In this document: positions 8,227-14,224 of the stretch, piece by piece | Position numbering within the stretch: the stretch's first letter is position 1 | Layout: every line of letters starts with the position of its first letter | NCBI GenBank assembly: GCA_022785155.1 | Contig: JALFRH010000149.1 | Coordinates: 1-20,612 of the forward strand | DNA length: 20,612 nucleotides | Reading direction: 5' to 3' | From: Spirochaetales bacterium | GTDB taxonomy: Bacteria; Spirochaetota; Spirochaetia; Sphaerochaetales; Sphaerochaetaceae | Notes under the pieces: generated by a model | Database searches by the model: none | What the model was told of the DNA's origin: nothing | Seen by the model: the letters and a program-made list of their open reading frames with translations, nothing else | Position numbers and translations under genes: made by a program

Positions 8227-8295
8227 TTAAAAAAGTTTTTCATTAATATTAAGAATTTATTGCATTAATTCGTCTTTTTCCGTAAAACTGATAAT

Positions 8296-9042
8296 ATGGA
8301 TGGATACAGAATAGCCGGAGACATGCATACCCATACATCAGTAAGCCAGCATGCATACTCCACAATTGCTGAGAACATAGAATACACAAAGAGACAGGGA
8401 CTTGAGTTCCTAGGATGGACGGACCACGGTCCCGAGATGATGGATGGGGCGATTGCCCACCACTTCCTCTGCATGAACTCGCTTCCTATGATGATGGAAG
8501 GAATCAGGGTCTTCAAGGGAGCCGAGGTGAATATCAAGTCATTCGGAGGAAGAGTCGACCTTCCTGATTCCACGCTTAGCTTCATGGAATGGGTCATCGC
8601 TTCATACCATGTTGAGGCAATCGACCCTGGAACGAAGGAAGAGAACACCGAAGGTTGGCTGAATATCATCAGAAATCCCTTTATCGACTGTATCGGGCAT
8701 CCAGGCAACATGGCATATGACTGCGATCATGAGACAGTCGTTAAGGCTCTGAAGGAATACGGAAAGGTCCTTGAGGTAAACTCAAACTCATTTGCAATCA
8801 GAAAGGGAAGCACGGAAAGCTGCAGTGATTTGATTAGGCTATGCAAGAAGTACGATGTTCCTGTTGTCGCAACATCCGATGCCCATATCATGTACAGGGT
8901 CGGAGACGTACAAGAATCTCTGAATCTGCTAAGGGAGCTTGAATACCCTGCTGAGAGGATACTGAACTCATCAAGAAAGAGCATCGAGTACTTCATAGAA
9001 ACAAGAAGCATGGAAAAGAGAGAACACTATCTCTCACTCTGA
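8296..9042 (+). CDS. ycdX: PHP-domain phosphatase, YcdX family
   Basis: The 248-residue protein closely follows the YcdX pattern of trinuclear-metal PHP phosphatases. Motif 1 is DMHTHT (H11, H13) with H19 in QHAYST, then TDHGPEM (D43-H44), GAEVNIK (E77), a His in ASYHVE, GHPGN, VLEVNSNSFAIRKGS, and ATSDAH near the C-terminus. E. coli YcdX is a cytosolic phosphatase with an unsettled physiological substrate. The gene is divergent from the importer operon with 143 bp between starts, suggesting shared control. It might act on a product released from an imported phosphodiester, which is inference. The ATG at 8296 lacks a recognisable ribosome binding site. It is kept because the family motif starts only nine residues in; the next ATG would fall inside motif 1. 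Confidence 0.88.
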   Translation: MDGYRIAGDMHTHTSVSQHAYSTIAENIEYTKRQGLEFLGWTDHGPEMMDGAIAHHFLCMNSLPMMMEGIRVFKGAEVNIKSFGGRVDLPDSTLSFMEWVIASYHVEAIDPGTKEENTEGWLNIIRNPFIDCIGHPGNMAYDCDHETVVKALKEYGKVLEVNSNSFAIRKGSTESCSDLIRLCKKYDVPVVATSDAHIMYRVGDVQESLNLLRELEYPAERILNSSRKSIEYFIETRSMEKREHYLSL

Positions 9043-9075
9043 TGACTTCTTCTTCCTTCTCTTTTTCCTTATCTG

Positions 9076-9102
9076 TTCGGAGATTTCGCCCCCTTCTCCG
9101 AA
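9076..9102 (+). terminator. Perfect 8-bp hairpin after the PHP phosphatase gene
   Basis: TTCGGAGA (9076-9083) pairs with TCTCCGAA (9095-9102) around an 11-nt loop. No T-run follows, so it may protect the 3' end or work with the terminator-like repeat 8 bp downstream. Confidence 0.5.
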
Positions 9103-9109
9103 TATAGTA

Positions 9110-9132
9110 GCCCTAGGGAATCCTAGGGTTTT
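9110..9132 (+). repeat. Dispersed 23-bp palindromic repeat, copy 2 (terminator-like)
   Basis: Identical to the copy at 1809-1831: CCCTAGG (9111-9117) pairs with CCTAGGG (9122-9128), followed by TTTTTATTTT. Here it lies 68 bp downstream of a plus-strand gene and could end the phosphatase transcript. Confidence 0.85.
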
Positions 9133-9460
9133 TATTTTGATAAATTCTTATTTTAAAATAAAATACCTTTTCAATATAATCTTGTATGTTATTATCGAAG
9201 CAACTACGTTCATCTTTGTGCTTTCAGTATAGTGTGCATAGGTTTTGCTCATGCACCAATTCTGCGATTATTTCGTTATTTTTGATATGGAGCATAAAAA
9301 TACGCTTACTTTTGATATTATTGTTTTATTTGGTTAGCATTTTAATCCAAAGTATCAGGAGAGAGGTTTTATCTCAAAGCATTTCTTTCGAGGTTGGCGA
9401 TTATTTACACATCCATTATCCTTTGTGTTATTCTTCTTTTGTATTCAATAGGAGGATTTC
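9133..9460 (+). other. AT-rich intergenic region before the lipoprotein gene
   Basis: No gene with a ribosome binding site or family features is visible. An open frame from 9186 has no start signal, is serine/leucine-rich low-complexity sequence, and overlaps the next gene's ribosome binding site. The promoter of the lipoprotein gene should lie here, but no convincing -35/-10 pair was found. Confidence 0.5.
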
Positions 9461-10321
9461 ATGAAAAAGAGAACCCTCATCCTTTTAATGACAATATTGA
9501 TTCTTGGTTTTATCATCTCCTGTGATGATGTACCCCTTCCAAATAACGGTGGTGTCCAAACCTTTGATTATACTCCTGAATTTTACAGTGACCTCGATCA
9601 ATACCTAAAAGATCTTAATGATAACTATAGCTATTTTCCAAAAACAGGAACATATGACGAAAATGAGTTCAGAAAATCAACGGATTATAAAGCTAATAAA
9701 ATATATCCTGAAATAGGTACTTTTTTGGGTACCAGCTCTATTGATGAGCTAGGATATGGACTCACAGAATTCAAGTCTGGCGAAAAAGTAAGAATACGCA
9801 TGGGTAGCTCTTCTTATATCGAAGATGAGGCATTTGTTTCGGATAGTTATGGTATCAATGGTCCGGCTCCCGTCATCATGTTGGAGTTCTTGTTCGGAGA
9901 TCCTGTCTTGACTTTAAACGGTGAATCATATCCATTGGAAGACTTTACCAGTACTACAAACGCTCATATCTCTTCTGCTCTTTGGTACAACGAAAGTCAG
10001 CATACTCTCACTCCTCGAGGAGATGAAGGCTTATTTTCCTTCTATTCCATTGATACTGGGGATCCATCATCCATCAAATCTCTTGAGTTCCAGTTTAGTG
10101 AGAAACCAGAGTTCTTCTTTACAAAAGCAACCTTCTTTAACAAAAAAGATAAGTTAAACACTATATATAGCTTTGAGAAACCAAATGCAGAAGGAAAGCT
10201 TGAATTCGTCATCGAAAAGAATACTGATCAAAAAGAGTTTGATTCTATTTTCTATTATGTCGTTATGTTATCCGACGATGGAAAATACTATAAAAAGATA
10301 ATTATAATTGATATCAATTAA
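9461..10321 (+). CDS. Hypothetical lipoprotein
   Basis: The 286-residue protein is not recognised. It starts with a type II signal peptide: MKKR, a hydrophobic run, and lipobox IISC with the lipidated cysteine at C21, leaving about 266 mature residues anchored in a membrane. The body is rich in Asp, Glu, Ser, Tyr and Phe without cysteines, suggesting a beta-rich extracytoplasmic domain. GGAGG lies five bases before the ATG. The gene is more AT-rich than the transport operon and has no operon partner; the next gene is convergent. No function is proposed. Confidence 0.7.
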   Translation: MKKRTLILLMTILILGFIISCDDVPLPNNGGVQTFDYTPEFYSDLDQYLKDLNDNYSYFPKTGTYDENEFRKSTDYKANKIYPEIGTFLGTSSIDELGYGLTEFKSGEKVRIRMGSSSYIEDEAFVSDSYGINGPAPVIMLEFLFGDPVLTLNGESYPLEDFTSTTNAHISSALWYNESQHTLTPRGDEGLFSFYSIDTGDPSSIKSLEFQFSEKPEFFFTKATFFNKKDKLNTIYSFEKPNAEGKLEFVIEKNTDQKEFDSIFYYVVMLSDDGKYYKKIIIIDIN

Positions 10322-10323
10322 GG

Positions 10324-10339
10324 TTCTCAGTTCTGAGAA
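10324..10339 (+). terminator. Short hairpin just after the lipoprotein stop
   Basis: TTCTCAG (10324-10330) and CTGAGAA (10333-10339) form a perfect 7-bp inverted repeat with a 2-bp centre, 2 bp after the stop codon. No T-run follows, so it is probably a 3'-end stabiliser. Confidence 0.4.
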
Positions 10340-10349
10340 GAGAAATATA

Positions 10350-10404
10350 AAGCGGCAAAGTATTTCATTAATCAACATAGAAAAAAAATTGTACTTTGCC
10401 GCTT
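10350..10404. terminator. 13-bp perfect inverted repeat between convergent genes (bidirectional terminator-like)
   Basis: AAGCGGCAAAGTA (10350-10362) is the exact reverse complement of 10392-10404, with 29 bp between them including an A-run. On the minus strand the hairpin is followed by TTTATATTTC, on the plus strand by TTAATCTT. Its place between two convergent genes fits transcription termination on either strand, but the long loop is unusual. Confidence 0.5.
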
Positions 10405-10509
10405 AATCTTAACATACTTATATGGAACCTTTATTCTACATCACCATCGAGATAATGAAGATTATTTGTATTTCAATGTAATATAAATAGTTATATAAAT
10501 TACTTCAAA

Positions 10510-11046
10510 TCAACAAAGACTATTCGGAAAACCTATGTTGATCAAAACAAGCCTACCTCTAGGCATTACATATTCTTTTCTTCCATCTTCATAAATATTT
10601 TCCAGCCCCAATCTCAACGGTATGACATCCATGTGGTCAGGGAATACGATACCACTCTCAATATCCTTACACAGAAAACATAGATCGGCTTCTTCATGAA
10701 AGTTTTTCAAAAAGAACAACATAATGATCTTTGAAAACTGCGCTATATCCAGTTTCCCATCGGTTTTATTGATAAACTGAATAAAACCTTCACGCTCTCC
10801 CTTTCTATAGACCCTGACTTGGAAACTATGCATCGGGTAGTTTCTGATGAAATCATCAAAATACTTCTCCCCCTTATTGTTCGCCTTATCCACCCCAGGT
10901 CTCACCAGACTCAGGATAAAGGAAAAAAAGCCTTCATTCTCAGGCTCTGCAGAGCTTGCCAAGTTTATTTCTTCCTTGCCTTTTTCAACCCAATACTCTT
11001 CATCTATAAATAGATCCATCTTTGTGGTCACAAGATCTTCATACAT
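10510..11046 (-). CDS. Hypothetical protein, 178 residues
   Basis: Not recognised. The start is set at the ATG at 11046 because GGAGG lies five bases upstream; a TTG 36 bases further up has no such site. The product begins MYEDLVTTKMDLF. It is soluble and acidic in its first half, contains LVRPGVDKANNKGEKYFDDF and FIQFINKTDGKLDI, and ends in a hydrophobic segment with cysteines. There is no signal peptide and no membrane anchor. The hydrophobic stretch IIMLFFLKNF is too short and mixed to be a clear helix in the membrane. The gene is convergent to the lipoprotein gene and divergent from the antiporter, so it is transcribed alone. Confidence 0.6.
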   Translation of the reverse strand: MYEDLVTTKMDLFIDEEYWVEKGKEEINLASSAEPENEGFFSFILSLVRPGVDKANNKGEKYFDDFIRNYPMHSFQVRVYRKGEREGFIQFINKTDGKLDIAQFSKIIMLFFLKNFHEEADLCFLCKDIESGIVFPDHMDVIPLRLGLENIYEDGRKEYVMPRGRLVLINIGFPNSLC

Positions 11047-11091
11047 ATACGCCTCCACTAGATATAACGCATTTTGGGGCAAAAAACGACA

Positions 11092-11097
11092 ATTATA
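11092..11097 (-). promoter_or_regulatory. Possible -10 box of the 178-residue protein gene
   Basis: A perfect TATAAT on the minus strand (11097-11092) lies 45 bp before the chosen ATG. No good -35 match is present at 16-18 bp, and the surrounding DNA is very AT-rich, so chance is possible. Confidence 0.3.
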
Positions 11098-11246
11098 AGT
11101 ATATATTGGATTTTGAATATAAAATAATAAATTATTTTTGGATAATTATTATTATCAGATATCTTTTCCTTGATGCTGTGGACTGTATGGAGAATTACGT
11201 TTAAATTATCTACTGTTATTATTAAATTACTAACGGGAGTCAAAAG

Positions 11247-12230
11247 ATGCTTGTTGCTGTTTTGCTGTTTGCATTAGGTTTTATTCTTCTTATCAAGGGA
11301 GGAGATTGGTTTGTTGACGGTGCTGTAGGAATCGCACATAGATACAACATTCCGGAAATACTCATTGGAGCCACAGTCGTCTCCATCGGAACCACAATTC
11401 CAGAAGTAATGGTATCCTCCATGGCTGCCGCCGTGGGACAGTCCCAGACAGCATATGGCAATGCCATTGGATCCATCATCTGCAACACTTCCCTTATTGC
11501 AGCCATCACCATGGCCTTCGGTCCATCGGCGGAAGTGGACACAAAGAGCCTCAAGACACCTGCAGCTTTCTTCGTTGTTGCAGCTCTTTTGTATATAGCC
11601 ATCTCCTATACGACGGGTGTCTTTACCCGCATGGTCGGTATTGTCCTTCTATTGATGTTCCTTGTCTATATGACAATTACAGTCCGTCAGGCTCTATCTG
11701 GAAGAGTAAAGATAGATAGCGACGAAGAGAGCGAAATAGAAAAAGAAGTGGATGGAAACCCAATGTGGAAAGATATCCTTCTTCTTATTGTCGGGGCAGC
11801 TGTAATTGCTGTAGGAGCAAACCTTCTTGTAGATAACGGCAAGATCATTGCCACTGGACTGGGAGTACCTGAGTCTGTAATCGCCCTTACATTCATTGCT
11901 TTGGGCACATCTCTTCCAGAGCTTGTCACAGCTATTTCCTCTCTTCTCAAAGGACACGCTTCCCTTTCTTTGGGAAATATCCTTGGAGCAAACCTCTTCA
12001 ATCTTGTATTGGTAAGCGGCATGGCCATTACAATCAAGCCATTTGCTGTTCCTGCAGATAAGCTTATTGGAGGAATGAACGCTGCTCTTGTCGTAGATAT
12101 CCCGTTGATGGTGGCTGTAATGGCATTGATGCTTGTTCCAGCCTTTGCCACAAAGAAGCTTAGAAGATGGCAGGGTATCGTACTCTTATTGATGTATGCA
12201 TGCTATGTAGCATTCCAGTTCTTCTTTTAA
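11247..12230 (+). CDS. Calcium/sodium antiporter, CaCA family (YrbG-like)
   Basis: This 327-residue inner-membrane protein exchanges cations, usually Ca2+ against Na+. It has two inverted halves of about five membrane helices, each with its alpha repeat. Repeat 1 has IGTTIPEV (E53) and GNAIGSIICN (71-80). Repeat 2 has LGTSLPEL (E225) and GNILGANLFN (243-252). The two Glu residues are the ion ligands of the family. An acidic loop (residues about 155-170, DSDEESEIEKE) links the halves on the cytoplasmic side. GGGAG lies eight bases before the ATG, and a strong terminator follows. It is a single-gene transcript. Confidence 0.92.
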   Translation: MLVAVLLFALGFILLIKGGDWFVDGAVGIAHRYNIPEILIGATVVSIGTTIPEVMVSSMAAAVGQSQTAYGNAIGSIICNTSLIAAITMAFGPSAEVDTKSLKTPAAFFVVAALLYIAISYTTGVFTRMVGIVLLLMFLVYMTITVRQALSGRVKIDSDEESEIEKEVDGNPMWKDILLLIVGAAVIAVGANLLVDNGKIIATGLGVPESVIALTFIALGTSLPELVTAISSLLKGHASLSLGNILGANLFNLVLVSGMAITIKPFAVPADKLIGGMNAALVVDIPLMVAVMALMLVPAFATKKLRRWQGIVLLLMYACYVAFQFFF

Positions 12231-12250
12231 ACAAAAGTAATAGTAAACAG

Positions 12251-12286
12251 AGAGTGTTGATTGTGATATTTCAACACTCTTTTTTT
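12251..12286 (+). terminator. Rho-independent terminator of the antiporter gene
   Basis: AGAGTGTTGA (12251-12260) pairs perfectly with TCAACACTCT (12271-12280) around a 10-nt loop, followed by seven T. The T-run overlaps the stop codon of the convergent downstream gene. Confidence 0.9.
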
Positions 12287-12926
12287 ATCCCTCCACAAGC
12301 CTTCTGCTCTCTTCCACAAGGGAGGTGAAATACTCCCAATCCAAATCTTTGGAAAGAAGTACTGTTATCCAAGTCTTCTTACTCATATGCCAGGCTGGAA
12401 AGACAAAATGACGGTCAATGATATGAGGAATATGGGATTGGGAATGCTTAAGGTTTATTACATCCACCTTTTCCTCCCCGGAAAGCCCCAACTTTGATGA
12501 TGGGATATCCATCAATAAGCCTATCCACTTATTATTCTTCTTGGAGCGTAGGACAATACTTTCGTCATCATCACTCCACGGCCTATCCCCCTCTATACCA
12601 TATTTTCCCTTAAAAAGAGATAAAACCCTTTTTCTCATTTCCGAATCATCGGGAGAAAATTTATGTACCAATGATGAAAGAAGTTCTTCAACCTCTTCTC
12701 TTACCAAAGATGAAAAGGGACCTGGGGAGGGAAGATAAAACAGAGGAAACTTCTCTCCCTCCGTGTCCAACACATCAGCCTCCATTGTCTTGCCGTCATA
12801 GCTGTAGACAACAGAAAGGTCTTCTTCCTTCAAGGGAAAAACAGCCTTCCAAAGGCCATCGGAGAAATGGAAGCAAGAAAGAAGGGAGACGTTGAAATCC
12901 AGGGGAAGCAGGCTTGTCAGATCCAT
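12285..12926 (-). CDS. MmcQ/YjbR-family protein with an extra N-terminal domain
   Basis: The C-terminal half (about residues 95-213) matches the MmcQ/YjbR fold, which resembles CyaY and the double-wing DNA-binding proteins. Marks are KKNNKWIGLLMDI, VDVINLKHS and HFVFPAWHMSKKTWITVLL. Family members are usually about 110-120 residues; here about 95 residues of unrecognised sequence precede the domain. The ATG at 12926 shares its A with the upstream stop (TGATG), indicating coupled translation; a GTG 12 bases upstream (12938) is the alternative start. The biochemical role of the family is unsettled. Confidence 0.75.
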   Translation of the reverse strand: MDLTSLLPLDFNVSLLSCFHFSDGLWKAVFPLKEEDLSVVYSYDGKTMEADVLDTEGEKFPLFYLPSPGPFSSLVREEVEELLSSLVHKFSPDDSEMRKRVLSLFKGKYGIEGDRPWSDDDESIVLRSKKNNKWIGLLMDIPSSKLGLSGEEKVDVINLKHSQSHIPHIIDRHFVFPAWHMSKKTWITVLLSKDLDWEYFTSLVEESRRLVEG

Positions 12927-13204
12927 CAGCCCATACACCCTATTTCCATTTCGTCTTCTTCTGACAGCACCACCTTTATTTCTCCATCAATCATCTCAAT
13001 CTCATAATAGTGCCTACGACTTCTTGTAGTCTTAATATCCTCGTATCCTATCACCCAGCCCTTTTTGTCCAGGCTTTCAGAGACACAAGTCTCAAATAGA
13101 AACATGAAGGCCCCTTCCCTCTCCCATAGCTCAACGCCTTCATCTTCGTTTATTTTGTTCCATTTCTGTGAACTTAAGCTTTCTACGAATCTATTTTTAG
13201 TCAT
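12926..13204 (-). CDS. Small hypothetical protein, 92 residues
   Basis: Not recognised. An acidic soluble protein with VELWEREGAFMFLFETCVSE and RSRRHYYEIEMIDGEIKVVL, it looks like a small alpha/beta fold. The start is taken at the ATG at 13204 (MTKNRF); a GTG at 13219 is in frame but neither has a good ribosome binding site. It is the first gene of a two-gene operon and its stop overlaps the start of the MmcQ/YjbR gene. The conserved overlap and sense codon pattern support a real gene. Confidence 0.6.
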   Translation of the reverse strand: MTKNRFVESLSSQKWNKINEDEGVELWEREGAFMFLFETCVSESLDKKGWVIGYEDIKTTRSRRHYYEIEMIDGEIKVVLSEEDEMEIGCMG

Positions 13205-13305
13205 GGACTTATAATACACTTAAAGCAATAAAGTATATATAGAAAGAAACTTACCTAGACCACTAGAACAAAAAACAAAAATGATTCATTATTATCAACT
13301 GTCAT

Positions 13306-13379
13306 GAGACTATAGCTCAGCTGGATAGAGCATCAGTTTGCGGAACTGAGGGTCGATGGTTCGAATCCATTTAGTCTCG
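13306..13379 (+). tRNA. tRNA-Arg (anticodon GCG)
   Basis: A full 74-nt cloverleaf can be drawn. The acceptor stem is GAGACTA with TAGTCTC, the D stem GCTC with GAGC, the anticodon stem TCAGT with ACTGA around loop TTGCGGA (13338-13344), and the T arm GATGG-TTCGAAT-CCATT. The discriminator base is G. The anticodon is 13340-13342, GCG, reading CGC and by wobble CGU. A20 in the D loop and C35/G36 are arginine identity elements. CCA is not encoded. Confidence 0.95.
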
Positions 13380-13384
13380 TCTTA

Positions 13385-13410
13385 GCTCCCCTTCAATCGG
13401 GGAGTTTTTT
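13385..13410 (+). terminator. Terminator after tRNA-Arg
   Basis: CTCCCC (13386-13391) pairs with GGGGAG (13399-13404) around a 7-nt loop and is followed by six T. It begins 6 bp after the tRNA. Confidence 0.9.
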
Positions 13411-13416
13411 ATACCT

Positions 13417-13876
13417 CTATCTCCATACACCTCGAAAAGTCTTGAAGCCGACTTTTTCATAGAACTCAAGAGCCCCCTTGATTAAATTTCCACATCTTTA
13501 GCTACACTCTTTTAAAGCCTTTATCTTTTGCATAATCAAGAATGTAAGAAATAATCTCACTAGCCACTCCATGCCTTCTGAGGTCTTTATCTACACCGAT
13601 TTCATCAATATCAAGGTAATCTCTTTCATACATAAACGGAGTTTCCGCCCTGTTTATATGAGCCAGTTCGGCATACCCCACAATCTCACCATCATTTATA
13701 GCGACAATTATTTCTTTCTTGTCATCGTTCTAGATTTCGTATATATAATCACTAAGCCCATCGTAGAAATTAGCCTTGAAAACACTCGGCTTACCTTCAA
13801 CATGGAGATCGTTTACTTGCTTTCTTAAAACACTCACTCTCTCCAGTTCCTGTTCTTCTGCTGGCCTAATGATCAT
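13417..13876 (-). pseudogene. GNAT-family acetyltransferase, decayed
   Basis: The reverse strand from ATG 13876 (AGGGA site upstream) encodes a GNAT N-acetyltransferase: MIIRPAEEQELERVSVLRKQ, a middle strand IIVAINDGEIVGYAELAHIN, and the acetyl-CoA motif VDKDLRRHGVASEIISYILD. It is broken in three places. TAG at 13732-13730 stands where Trp is likely (TGG to TAG), and TAG at 13504-13502 stands where Glu is likely (KRVE). One extra base in the run of five C at 13473-13477 shifts the frame. Removing that base restores QGALEFYEKVGFKTFRG and a stop at 13417, giving a normal 152-codon GNAT. Three lesions argue against sequencing error. The acetylated substrate cannot be told. Confidence 0.88.
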
Positions 13877-14224
13877 TGATTGTCCCTCTCATTCAATAAC
13901 ATATAAGAAATAAACAGATTGTTAGTATAAGGTTTCATTTCCTGATATAGAGATTTTTATAAATAAATATCCTCCTATTTTTTAAACTCAAAAAAGGCTT
14001 CATATATCGCCATCTATGAATGAATATACTGAGGGATTAAGATACGGACTACCTCTGTTTTGCTTCATCAAGCATCTCTTTCAAATATTCATTGTACTTT
14101 ATTTTATATTTTATTAAAAATATGAAAATAATATTAATTATTTATTATAATATTCACCATTTATATTATAATCTTCATTAAAAATGCTAGTATGGCGAAA
14201 GTATATTATAAAAGAGGTGATAAT
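13877..14224. other. AT-rich spacer before the GHKL/metallopeptidase gene
   Basis: No complete gene is seen. On the minus strand about 14108-14058 reads IKYNEYLKEMLDEAKQR then TAG, which could be the tail of a lost gene, but nothing upstream of it is coding. TATAAT at 14167-14172 is a possible -10 box for the next gene, without a convincing -35. Confidence 0.45.

Noticed and set aside
9186..9464. 92-codon open frame upstream of the lipoprotein
   Set aside because: No ribosome binding site, and it overlaps the lipoprotein's own site; the composition looks like translated AT-rich spacer.
11083..11246. Riboswitch upstream of the antiporter
   Set aside because: The interval is extremely AT-rich with no conserved helices; no known riboswitch core was recognised.
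13502..13732. In-frame TAG codons in the GNAT gene as possible stop-codon recoding
   Set aside because: A one-base frameshift is also present and other genes here use TAG as their normal stop (for example glpP), so decay explains it.
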